DNA from: Nymphaea colorata
Taxonomy: Eukaryota; Streptophyta; Magnoliopsida; Nymphaeales; Nymphaeaceae
Assembly (NCBI RefSeq): GCF_008831285.2
Contig: NW_022204563.1
Coordinates: 1 to 41,005, forward strand
Length of the DNA stretch: 41,005 nt
Direction of reading: 5' to 3'
Shown: positions 1-9,296 of the stretch, piece by piece
Layout of the letters: the number at the start of each line of letters is the position of its first letter
How positions within the stretch are numbered: the first letter of the stretch is position 1
Translations under genes and position numbers: made by a program
The notes under the pieces: generated by a model
What the model was told of the DNA's origin: nothing
Seen by the model: only the letters and a program-made list of their open reading frames with translations
Database searches by the model: none

Positions 1-86
1 CCAACCCCAACCCCAACCCCAACCCCAACCCCAACCCCAACCCCAACCCCAACCCCAACCCCAACCCCAACCCCAACCCCAACCCC
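1..86. repeat. left telomere, C4A2 repeats
   Basis: About 14 uninterrupted copies of CCCCAA on the + strand run from base 1 to the junction with unique sequence at about 86. This is the macronuclear telomere repeat known from Tetrahymena and other oligohymenophorean ciliates. With the mirror repeat at the other end it shows that the window is a whole linear chromosome. Confidence 0.98.
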
Positions 87-148
87 AGATCGGTGAAGTT
101 TTTGAATTTGAATGAGATTGGTATGTGATGATTAGGGAATATGAACGA
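87..148. other. left subtelomeric spacer
   Basis: Only 62 bp of AT-rich unique sequence separate the telomere from the stop codon of the first gene. No repeat or gene is visible. The 3' end signals of that gene must lie here or in the telomere junction. Confidence 0.8.
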
Positions 149-1014
149 TCATAGGTTTTAATCGAGAGAGAGCAAAAATACTTGCAAAGCGCCAACAGTA
201 ATTGCCTGGGAAGGAGTCACAGTCAGGTCGAGGTTAGTCAACTGGCCCAATTTCACATTTCCAGCATTCAAATCAGCCGCATTAAAGCAACTAAAGAGAC
301 TGTTCTCAATACCGATAGTAGCAGTGCCGTCAGTCTTGATAGAAAAGGATGAAAATAGGGTAAAAGCCGTAGAGTTGCGAGTGTAGATGGGGCAATTGGC
401 AGTATTGTAGTTCAAAACGTTGAGAGCGTCCAAATTGAAGAAGGTGGAGTATCTAGAATCTTAATACTAGCACAGTTACCTGAATCATCCTGGACGTTGG
501 CTACTCCGGGTGCGGATTAGTAGTAAGCGCGGTGTGCGAAGAAGGCGAACTTGCTGACTGGTGGCACTTCTGCAGTTGATACGACGAAGACCAGATTGCT
601 ATTCCCGTTTATTTTGGTAGTGAGGGCGTTGATGTCGAGCGTGGTGTCCTTGGCGGGGAAGTCGAATATGAGAGTGGCCCTGTTCCACTCGTACTATCCT
701 CCAGTGCTGTCCAAACCTGAAGTGATGCCGTTGATCAAATAGTTAGCCTGCTTCACAGTCGGAACAGATGCTTGGCTAACGGTTTGCAGGACCGGTAGAA
801 GGAAGGTTTTATCATTGCCTTCATCGGGTAAGTTGTTGACAGCTTTGAGGATCTGGCTGAAGGCGCCGACGAGGATGATGAAGACGATGCTGAGGCCGAG
901 GGTGATTAATTTCCACCTAAAGATGAGCTTATCTTCCACTTTTTCGTTCTTTTTGCGGAGCTACGCGAACTCAATCACTGATTTTTTCACTGATTCGTAA
1001 AGAGTGGATGGCAT
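149..1014 (-). CDS. single-pass membrane protein, unknown function
   Basis: The reading frame starts at the ATG at 1014, is interrupted by one 20-nt GT-AG intron (460-479) and ends at TGA 149-151, giving 281 aa. TAG/TAA in frame are read as Glu. The first 35 or so residues are charged (EFAELRKKNEKVEDK), followed by one hydrophobic helix (LITLGLSIVFIILVGAF, about residues 37-53). The remaining 225 residues are polar, with Asn-X-Ser/Thr sites such as NRST. This suggests a type II membrane protein with a small cytoplasmic tail and a lumenal or outside domain. I do not recognise the domain. The stop lies only 62 bp from the telomere. Upstream, 184 bp are shared with the divergent kinase gene. Confidence 0.75.
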
Positions 1015-1198
1015 TTATGGGCCTTCTTGGGTAATAGATATATTATAAGGGAAATAAGATGAAAAAACTCTCAAAGGATCTAACATCTCTCCTTTTTATT
1101 TCTCCATGCTGGGTCAGGATTTATCATATGTATTTTGACTATATATTTATGCAAGTATGATCGATCGATGTTTATCTATAATAATTGGCATAAAAAGT

Positions 1199-2896
1199 AT
1201 GAGTAAAGAGTAAAAAAAGAAATTTTAGGAAGGAGTCTTGGTGGGAGACAAATCTATCTGTATTGCTTACTACGAAATTGGCAACTAGGTAGGAAAGGGA
1301 GGGTACTCCAAATGCTACGAGGTAAGAAAATACCACGGACTCACCGATTAGTTTCTGGGATAAGAAGCCATCATGAAGGTATTAACCACTGGCAACGCCG
1401 AGAACAATTATGTCTAATCCATCGTAAGCAGCCATTTATCAAGTTCGATAACGAAGTGAAAGTCCTACGCATTTTAAATGGTGAATATTCCAGCAGATTT
1501 GTCACATATCTCACCCATTGGAAGACCAGCTTCTCTAAAGAGTATTGTATCTTGCTTGAAAAATGTTCGTATGGATCTTTAGATGAGTTCTGCAAATACC
1601 TGGAGACCCGAGGAGAAACATTCACACAATTGGAAATCCTCTTCTTCCTTAGAGAAGTCCTCAAAGCAGTTCGCATAATGCACAGCCTCAAGATGATCCA
1701 CCGCGAGTAACCTATGTCTTACTAAGTATAAAGCCTCAAAACATCCTGATTGGGCAAAACTTCGAAGTAAAGCTGATTGACTTCGCCCTGACCAAGATAG
1801 GAGAGGATGGAAACGATCCTATAGACTATTCTAATGAGGGGACGCCGCTCTATATGAGTCCTTAGATGCTTAGAAAGGAAAAAGGAGGGTATAGTTATGA
1901 GGTGGACATGTGGGCGATTGGCATCATGCTGTAGATCTTTATTAATGAAGTTACAAGATGATCTATATGGCCTATCCCTTCAAAGGCGACAATAAGAAAG
2001 ATCTTTAGTACGAGATATGCCATACCGAAATATCTTTCAAAAGGAATTTTTAATGCAAATAATTGATAGAAATAGTAAAGCAATTACTTAATAGGGATGC
2101 AACAAAGAGACCAAACGCATAGTCTCTTCTCAAACATCCCATCTTTGCCAAACTAGAAAAATAGACAGACATGCACGTATGGATATAGGAGAAGCATAAG
2201 GAGTATTTTAATGCCAAGCTATCCAAAAAGTCAACTTGGAAGAACTAAATCATAAGAGAAAAGCTAAAGTCAACTAAAGAATAACCTAAAGATATAGCTT
2301 AGTATGTTTAGAAGAAAGCATTTAAGCTTGAAAAGGTGAGAATAATCCGCATATTGCACATAAAAAAATACGGATTTTTCTTCCTCCTTTCCAACATTTC
2401 TCTTCTTGCCTACTTCAACAACTTCAAAACCTTAAAATTCTCTCCATCCCTCCTCGAATCAGCCTCATCCAACGAGTAAGTGATCCTCTGTTATATCTAC
2501 CAGACACATTTCATGGAATAGATGAAGAGAATGAAAGAATACGATGCGGATGTGATGTTCAATGAGCCACGATGCAGCATCAAGAAAGCTTCACTCATCA
2601 AAAATAACCTTTTTGTTAGGCTCACCAACAATGTCTTGCAAGTATACTTTGGAAAATAAACTAAATAAGATGAGAATTTACAGTTTCCCTTGCAGGTTCA
2701 CTACAATACCCACCTTCAGAAGTAAAAGCAAATCGACATCTACTAATCATAGAAAGAATGTATTTACCCTAGTTACAACGAAGCCACAAAATCAATCCAC
2801 AAAAAATACGTAGAATACGTTAAGGAAGTCTTGGAGATAATGCTCGACAACTCCTGCATCTCCTTCGAGAAGCTCCACCTCACCAGGACCAAATGA
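1199..2896 (+). CDS. PLK: polo-like protein kinase
   Basis: This is a Ser/Thr kinase of the polo family (mitosis, centrosome or basal-body control), 545 aa. The N-lobe has the polo-type glycine loop GKGGYSKCYEV (residues 32-42); the catalytic loop is HRDIKPQN and the activation segment ends in SPEML, whose Glu is a TAG. The magnesium motif reads DFA instead of DFG. A C-terminal segment near residue 370 (KYGFFFLLSNISLLAYFNN) fits the first polo box; the tail beyond it fits the polo-box region only loosely. Canonical 20-nt introns lie at 1424-1443 (right after the N-lobe) and 1707-1726 (inside HRD). A third gap at 1950-1969 restores the frame but ends in TG, not AG. Start ATG at 1199; stop TGA 2894-2896, 39 bp from the convergent PrpD stop. 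Confidence 0.9.
1950..1969 (+). other. 20-nt intron-like gap with GT-TG ends
   Basis: Between IGIMLEIFINE and AYPFKGDN of the kinase the frame changes by 20 nt. Removing 1950-1969 gives exactly the 11-residue spacing seen between the same landmarks in human PLK1. The segment starts with GT but ends in TATATG, so the acceptor is not AG. The only GT-AG alternative in the right phase is an 8-nt gap (1950-1957), which is implausibly short and would add four residues. Confidence 0.5.
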
Positions 2897-2935
2897 CCCA
2901 CCTGATATGCATAAATTGTTGAGTCAATAAATGGA

Positions 2936-4549
2936 TCATTCTGAGAATTTCTCCTCATCGACTGAGTACCTCCTGACGTTGATCTTGCACTCGTAGAGGT
3001 TTTGGAGGTCGGCGTTGGAGAGGGACTCGATCCTGTCGAGCTGCTCCAACTTAGTCTTGAGCTGGGCCTCGTCGAGGGCGAGCCTGCCGAGGAGGTTGTT
3101 CTTGTAGTTGAGGATGTTCCTGAGGTTGGCGGTGGTGTTGCGCGAGTGGCCTGAGGGGAACATGACGAAGCCGGATTCGTACTTCTTGCCGTCCTTGAGG
3201 GTGACTCTGATCGAGGTGGGGATGCCCTCGGGATACTTATCGTCGAACTCCTTACCACCGTGGGTGAAGGTGCACTTAGCCATGAGGGCGCGAGTCTGCT
3301 TGTTGAAGAGAGCGTGGTGACCGTAGTCTCTTGGCTCCAACATAAGAGTCTTCCAGACGGAATCAAGGTTTTCCAGGCTGGAAAGCTTATCGTGGCCTTC
3401 GAAGGCCTTGCGCAGGATAGTGCTGACGATGTAGACCATGGAGTGATCTGCAGACTGACGAGTAGAGGGCTGTTTCTTGGCTGGATCTCCGATGATTCCG
3501 AAGGCAGGCTCATAGGCAACGATGTTGATGTTTTCGATGTCTTCGATCTTGTGGTTCTGGGTGAACTTAGTATCGAAGATGATCTTCTGCAGTCCCTCCA
3601 GGGCGCCTGCTGACTGGTGCTCGTAGAGACCGAGCTTGAAGTGCATGCCCATCACGGCGAAGTCCTCTCCGCTGTTGGCGACGGTGATGTCGAAGGGGGA
3701 ATCGCCCTGCGTCTTCTCGAAGTAGCGGAAGATGGATTCGGGATTGCGGAAGATGTCCTTGGGTCCGATGAAGCCCCTCATGGCGCGCTTGATGCACATG
3801 ATGGCGGCCTCGGTGGAGATGGCGGCGGAAGCACCCTTGGAGTCGCTGAGCTGCTTGCCGGCTCTGATGGCTCTCCAGGGAATGTAGTGAGCCACGAACA
3901 TACCGATTGCGTGCTCGATGTGCTCGGCGGAAGCACCCACCAAAGCACCATAGGTGCAGATGGAGGCGATGGCTCCATGGACGACGTGATCGATCTTATA
4001 GGTCTTAAGGGAGAAGACTTCGCAGAGCCTGCCTCTGATTTCGTCCTGGAGGGTCATGGCCTTGAGTGCCTTGGCGCCGTTGATGCTCTTGTTGACGTGG
4101 GCAGCAGCGATCACCACCGGGTAGAAGTCGTTGTGGCCGAACTCGCCAGCCTGCCTCTTGGCGTCCTTGGCAGAATAGCCGAAGACTGTTCCGTTGGAGT
4201 CCCACTCACGCACCGCTGAACTGTTGGCGACGATGGCCTTCTCGATTGGCACGATCTCGCTGCTACCGAAGACCTTAGCGTGCTCCAGCTTGGTGTTCTT
4301 GCTGAGGCTGAGTTCCAAAGCCTAATCCCTAAGCACGTGTGGCGCATTGGTCTTGAGAGCGAGTGCAGAGAGTCCGCAGATGACAGAGTCAGTGTGGAAC
4401 ATCTTGGTCCTTTCGAGGACGGTGGCGGCAGGCTACCCAGATGCGAGGAATGCGATGGCGTATTTGGCCAGTCCTTGGGCCTGGTTGGTATCCTTCTTGA
4501 GGACGGAGATGGGGGAAGTGGAGAAGCAACTGCGTAGGATTCGCTGCAT
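2936..4549 (-). CDS. prpD: MmgE/PrpD family, probable 2-methylcitrate dehydratase
   Basis: A 537-aa intronless protein of the MmgE/PrpD family. PrpD dehydrates 2-methylcitrate in the methylcitrate cycle that oxidises propionyl-CoA; the animal relative ACOD1 decarboxylates cis-aconitate. Family features visible are NDFYPVVIAAA, HVVHGAIASICTYGALVG, HIEHAIGMFVAHYIPWRAIR, AAISTEAAIMCIKRAMRGF and FEGHDKLSS with a long PrpD C-terminal domain. The length suits PrpD better than ACOD1. The start at 4549 gives an N-terminus rich in Arg, Ser and hydrophobics (MQRILRSCFSTSPIS) typical of a mitochondrial presequence; two in-frame TAG codons near the N-terminus read as Glu. It lies 54 bp from the Rab stop, same strand. 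The neighbouring BCAT would feed the same propionate-producing pathway. Confidence 0.93.
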
Positions 4550-4603
4550 AAATAAAATATATTGTTGATGGTAGGACAAAGGATAATATAAAGGCGTGCC
4601 AAA

Positions 4604-5356
4604 TCAACACGAGCATTTATCCCTCTAGGATTCACGCAAGAGGTGATCCTTGTCTCGCTTGAGAATGGACCCCCATTAGGATTATTGGATACGGTTTCCA
4701 CTGCGTCTGCGTTGGATGGAATTGCAGATCAAGTTGCGGGATAGCTATTAGAAGACGAGGTTGATGTTTAGGTTTGCCTTCGCTGAGGTCTAAAACTTGA
4801 ATAGGAAGTGCCGTGACTATACCAACTATTTTATCTAAGATTTCAAGATACGCTCTGGTGGCGGGTTTTGGGAGATTTAGCCTTATTCTCTTGGCTCAGA
4901 AGGGGGAAGATCGGCAACTAGGTCCTTTTTGGTCCCCACCAGCACACGCACCGCATCCCTCGCCTCCGCCTCACCCTCGAAGTAATCGATCCAGTTCTGA
5001 ACATCTTCAAAACTCTTCCTGCTGAGTTCCCTATAGCGCATACCTATCCATCGCGTACATGAAGAGCACAGCATCTGTGCCCTTGAAGTATGCCTTGGTG
5101 AAGGACCTGTACCGTTCCTGTCCAGCAGTGTCGAAGATGTTGAGCTTCACTGAAAAGTCGTCGATCTTGTATGTCTTCGCCACCAAGTCTACGTTCAACG
5201 TCGGCTTGCTGCACAACGGAAATTAATTCTGCATGAATTGGTGGAGGAAGCAGGTCTTGCCGACGCCTTTGTGGGAAGAGGGGTACTTGAATCGCCCAGC
5301 AGGATGACTTTGAAGCTGAGAGGATTGAGGGTGATTTCTGGGCTGGCGTTGCTCAT
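4604..5356 (-). CDS. RAB: Rab-family small GTPase
   Basis: A 236-aa membrane-trafficking GTPase. The P-loop is GDSSVGKT (residues 21-28), switch II starts DTAGQERYRS (69-78), the base-recognition motif is GTKKDL (127-132, T-K-K-D for N-K-x-D), and G5 is ETSAK (175-179), whose Glu is a TAG codon. The protein ends in Cys-Ser-Cys just before TGA, the CXC signal for double geranylgeranylation by Rab GGTase. Two introns: 5267-5286 (20 nt, inside the P-loop) and 5022-5043 (22 nt, before the SFEDVQNW segment). The stretch between TKKD and ETSAK is longer than usual and Glu-rich. The Rab subfamily cannot be named from sequence alone. Confidence 0.96.
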
Positions 5357-5424
5357 ATACAATACAACTAAGAATATGAGGTGATTAGGCGTATGCTGCT
5401 GATAGAATGTTTATAAATAGCAAA

Positions 5425-6669
5425 TCAAATGACCCTGGTGATCCAACCGAAACGATCCTCAGTCCTTCCCTCCTGGATGTCCAGCAATTGCTGCCGAATC
5501 TTGTGGGAAATGGCGCCGATGTTGAGCTTAGGGTCTACGGGGATGGGGTAGTTGGTGCCCTTGTAGTTGATGTTGTTGACTCCGCTCACGATGACTGCTG
5601 TTCCGCTGCCGAAACACTACAAAAGCTCTCCTCGCTGGTGACGCTCAATCACCTCAGATATGTGGATGGGACGCTAGGAGACCTTGTACTCCTTCTGGTC
5701 GCGAAGCAGTTACTGTGTTAATGAGGTTCTACTAGGATGGAATCGCGAGTAATGCCTGGCAGGACCAGATCCTCGAGCTCAGGGGTGGCAATTTCGATAC
5801 CGCCGGACTTGTCCTTGAAGACGAAGAAGATGTTGGAGGACCCAACTTCGACCACCTTGTCGTCGTAGAGCCATAAGACTTGGTGGTGGCCGAGGTTTTC
5901 TACCTTTTTGGCTGGCAGGATGGTCGGTCCGTAGTTGCTAAATATTGCGATTATTACCCTCCGATTTTGTAGTGGCCGGTTCCCTTGGGAGCAGAACGAA
6001 TGGTGTCGGTCTCGCAGTAGAGGGAAATTGGCTTGAATCCTTGGGAGTAGTAAGCTCCCACTGGTCCAGCAGCGATGATGATTTTGGATTTTTCAGGAGA
6101 GTGCACTCCCAAGGTCTCGGATACCCCCAGGTGGAAGGGACGGATGTAGAGACTGTACTCGGAGATGGGGGGAATCCACTTTTCGTCCACCTTGACCAGG
6201 TTGACGATGAGGTTGATGAGCTCCTGACCGTCGAAGTCGGGAAGCGTCAGTCGGACTGATGACCGCTTGAATCTTAGCGCGTTCTGCTACACCCGGAACA
6301 AACGCACCTATCCTTTTTGATTCTTGTAAGCCTTAGTTCCCTCATAGCACTGCACTCCATAGTGAAGGGCGGAGCTGTAAGGATGGATAGGTAGATCCTC
6401 AAATGACCTGAGGACAGGATCTGACCATCCGATGTCTCTCTCGAAGTCGATGGTGATCATGTGATCAGTGTGCTGCTGTCCGAATCCCAATTTAGTGGTG
6501 GTGAAGTCGGGAACCTCCATCTTGTCCTTCCGGATGACCTTCCGCAACTTGCTGGACTAGATCAGGCCAATGGTACATAGAAAGTGGAGGAAGTAGAAGA
6601 GAGGTTGGGATTCTGGGGGTATAGTTGGCTGAGGCGGAAGATTATCCTTTTGAGGGTATGATGTAACAT
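5425..6669 (-). CDS. BCAT: branched-chain amino acid aminotransferase, mitochondrial
   Basis: A PLP enzyme (fold type IV) that transfers the amino group of Leu, Ile and Val to 2-oxoglutarate, 394 aa. Conserved segments in order: FGQQHTDHM, LHYGVQCYEGTKAY, RPFHLGVSE, GPVGAYYSQGFKP, the PLP-lysine segment GHYKIGGNYGPT (Lys about 228), VVEVGSSNIF, LPGITRDSIL and ECFGSGTA. TAG codons encode Glu in VSERPI and LLECFGSGTA. Three 20-nt GT-AG introns: 6557-6576, 5938-5957 (inside GGNYGP) and 5713-5732. Splicing the first one gives an N-terminus MLHHTLKRIIFRLSQLYP, a typical mitochondrial presequence, which supports the start at 6669. Same strand as Rab and PrpD. Confidence 0.96.
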
Positions 6670-6931
6670 TTGGGAGATATGATAAAAATGTGATTATAAT
6701 GTAGCAATTGGCCGTGTAGTATAATTTCGGATTAACCTTTAATCCTGTAGGAAAAAATAGGACGAACAATTGGGAGGAGGAATGCAGGAAAAGGCGAGAG
6801 AATGGATTAGAGGTGGCCTGGAATGGAGGAGGGATGTGAAACTAGGCGGAAAGGAAGAATATTGAAATACGTATGAATAGGGATATGTGTAGTATGCTTG
6901 AGTGATTTCACTAGTAAGAATGCATGCACAA

Positions 6932-7240
6932 TCACTGCCCTTGTCTTTCCTGGATGGCTGCCCTGAGCGTTTCTACTCTTTCCCGCTCTTCCCTGCACAC
7001 TGCCTCCATTTTTTCCTTCATTTTCTCTTCAGTCTGTCTGGCTTCGACCACCATCAGTCTGGTCATCATTTCGAGGTGAGAGAGAGCCTGTTGCCTGGTG
7101 ATTTTGCTGGCGATCCTCTGGTACCTGAGGAGGACAGCTTCGACCGCCTGCTCGACCTGCTGCAGGCCCATCGCGCTCCACTACTACTCCAACCGGCAGC
7201 ACTGGGAGGAGAACTGACTCGTCAAGTCCATCTTGAACAT
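6932..7240 (-). CDS. small coiled-coil protein, unknown
   Basis: A 102-aa, almost entirely helical protein. It starts at the ATG at 7240, reads two consecutive TAG codons as Glu, and ends at TGA 6932-6934. Heptad-like charged helices such as LQQVEQAVEAVLLRYQRIAS and EEKMKEKMEAVCREERERV predict a coiled coil. The family is not recognisable. About 260 bp of sequence without a gene separate its stop from the BCAT start. Confidence 0.65.
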
Positions 7241-7405
7241 ATTTTTATATTCGCTACTCCACCGCACTCACTATTACCATTATCCCCATACTCTACTAGC
7301 AAAAAGGCGTAATAATCAATACAAGATTACTTACTAAACGATGCATAGGGACTTTGAACCTGAAGCCCCTCCAATAATATTTATTACCACCTAATAAAAT
7401 TAACT

Positions 7406-8431
7406 ATGAAATAGCTACGATAGACCATCCTCGCAGACACAGAACTGGTGGCCAGCCGACGCAGGTTCGGCCTCTTCAGCCAACCGCCGCCCCTCGGACT
7501 CGGAGACGACTCGCAGTATCGTCCCAAACAGCGTATCTGGCGAGTAAAATAGCCAACAAGGGCGAAGACGGCAAGCCCAGGACCTCCCCCGGCAACCTGC
7601 TGGCAGGAGTGAACCGGTCGGGAGTGGGAAAGAAGTCCTACATTCAGGTCCCCGAAAGCATCTACCAAAAGGACCCCTACAAGGACCAACTCAGCGTAGA
7701 ATTGCAATACCATAATAAAATGCACACCAAGTCTCCCATGCACGAGCAGGACTTCGTTCCAGCTAATGGCTTCAAGACCATGTACAGAATCCACCATTTA
7801 GAACCAATTCGCCGTTCCCGCATATGGAGGAAAAGGAACACACGCAAAAGAAGGCAAGGAAGGACGAGAACGGCAGGGTGAAGACGGAGCCTGCAAACGT
7901 AGTGACGAATCCCACGTCCAAGGTGGAGGACAAGCTGTTCAAGCCGCTGCCCCACATGCGGGACGAGTACAGTCGGCCGCTGGAGGTGGAGAAGCAGGAG
8001 AAGGAGCTGTGGCGCAGCAAGATCATCCACGAGAACATGTTCAAGTCGATGAGCCACGGGGAGGGCAGCTTCACCAAGGACAAGGTGCAGTACGGCATCG
8101 ACGACAAGGCAAAACAACTCATCGCCCAGAAGAAGTCATACGCCTACAACCCTCAGAATAGGATTTCCCATGAAACCAAGTTCAAATTGGCAAGGAGGGG
8201 ACACGGAGACCCCATCGGAAGATACCCGGAATATGTGAAACCGAGGGAAAGAGCGCACACTTAGTCATCAGCTATGACTCGCACCAAGACAGAGAAGGCG
8301 GAGAACTAAAAGGAAAGCTGGAAACCATCTTGCAGCGTATTGACTAGGCCGACTCCTTCTATCAGTTTGATGGCGAGGAACATGCGCCGTTGCGTTTGAT
8401 TCTCGACTTCTTTTATCAACCAATCACATGA
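7406..8431 (+). CDS. basic, low-complexity protein, possibly axonemal
   Basis: A 323-aa protein assembled from four exons with introns at 7544-7560 (17 nt), 7782-7801 (20 nt) and 8235-8251 (17 nt), all GT-AG. The start is the ATG at 7406 and the stop TGA 8429-8431. It is rich in Lys, Arg, Pro and His, with segments such as SPGNLLAGVNRSGVGKKSY, LFKPLPHMRDEYSRPLEV and IGRYPEY; the C-terminal exon is a helix (GKLETILQRIDEADSFYQF). Short Pro- and Tyr-rich motifs in a basic background resemble ciliary microtubule-associated proteins, but this is only an impression and no domain is recognised. Its stop lies 22 bp from the convergent neighbour. Confidence 0.7.
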
Positions 8432-8453
8432 ATATATGTCTTTTGTGTGTTGA

Positions 8454-8732
8454 TCAAAGGTGTCCCCTGTTGGCCTCTTCCTCCTCAGCGACGGCCTGCC
8501 TGGCAGCGACGAGGGTGACGGCGATGAGCGCGAGGCAGATGTAGGCGTTGTTGGAAGTGCGGGTGTACTCGGGTTCGAAGTTGTTCTGGTAGGCCAGTTT
8601 GGGGAAGTAGATGCGGGAGATGTTGAGGGCGTAGGACTCGTAGGGAACGGTGGGGAAGTTGGTTCCGAACCGCCTGTAGAAGTTGTAGAAAGCGGTAGCG
8701 ATTGCGTCGTATCTTCGGATTACGCCGATCAT
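8454..8732 (-). CDS. small membrane protein, unknown
   Basis: A 92-aa protein with no introns, from ATG 8732 to TGA 8454-8456. The N-terminal two thirds are rich in Tyr, Phe, Asn and Arg (FYNFYRRFGTNFPTVPYESY). One hydrophobic helix follows (NAYICLALIAVTLVAARQAV, about residues 62-81) and the C-terminus is acidic. The size and single helix would suit an accessory subunit of a mitochondrial respiratory complex, but I see no family signature. It contains no UAR codon. Confidence 0.65.
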   Translation of the reverse strand: MIGVIRRYDAIATAFYNFYRRFGTNFPTVPYESYALNISRIYFPKLAYQNNFEPEYTRTSNNAYICLALIAVTLVAARQAVAEEEEANRGHL

Positions 8733-8868
8733 CAATTATCAATTATTATTAATAGTAGGTTAACATCCGCAAACTCAGCCATACAGCACAGACATATGTG
8801 ATCCATCAACCACACGCAAAGAGTGATAGGGAGTTGCGGTATAGGGTGGAGATAGCTGTATACGCTAA

Positions 8869-9168
8869 TCAAAGTTTGTTCTTGAAGATGGCAAGCCCTC
8901 CTTCCCTGAGTTTTCCCTCCCACTCCTCCAAATCCTTGCCATACAGACCCTCCAATCTGGCTGCTCGCTTGGTCACTAGCTATCTCCTTCCGAACTATAG
9001 TTCTTTTTCGATCAGTTTGCGCTCCTCGATCAGCCTTCGCGCTCCTTCGTATTTGGTCTTAGTCTAGAACCAGTTGGTGGAGCGAGAGATGCCCTCCAGC
9101 TTCTTGGAGTACAGCTAAGCCTCGTGAAACTTTTGGTTGGCTTTGATCCCCTTCTCTATTACGTTCAT
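8869..9168 (-). CDS. small helical protein, CFAP141-like candidate
   Basis: A 99-aa all-helical protein, ATG at 9168 and TGA 8869-8871, with four UAR codons read as Glu. The C-terminal pattern (RLEGLYGKDLEEWEGKLRE followed by GGLAIF) resembles the end of CFAP141, a microtubule inner protein of ciliary doublets, which is also about 100 residues long. The match rests on pattern and size only. It shares a 128-bp divergent promoter region with the large gene at 9297. Confidence 0.6.
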
Positions 9169-9296
9169 GGAAGTTATAATTATGTTAACGCAAACACCAC
9201 CGCATTTTCGACCACCATAATCCCCAATTCAATTCCCGCAAACGAGACTCCTGTTAATGTTGTTGGGTAGTTTGTTCTGGAGTGTTCGGCTGTTTG

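Noticed and set aside
3617-4219. Long open frames antisense to PrpD and other GC-rich genes
   Set aside because: They are shadows: the opposite strand carries the conserved protein, and these frames have skewed composition with no recognisable motifs.
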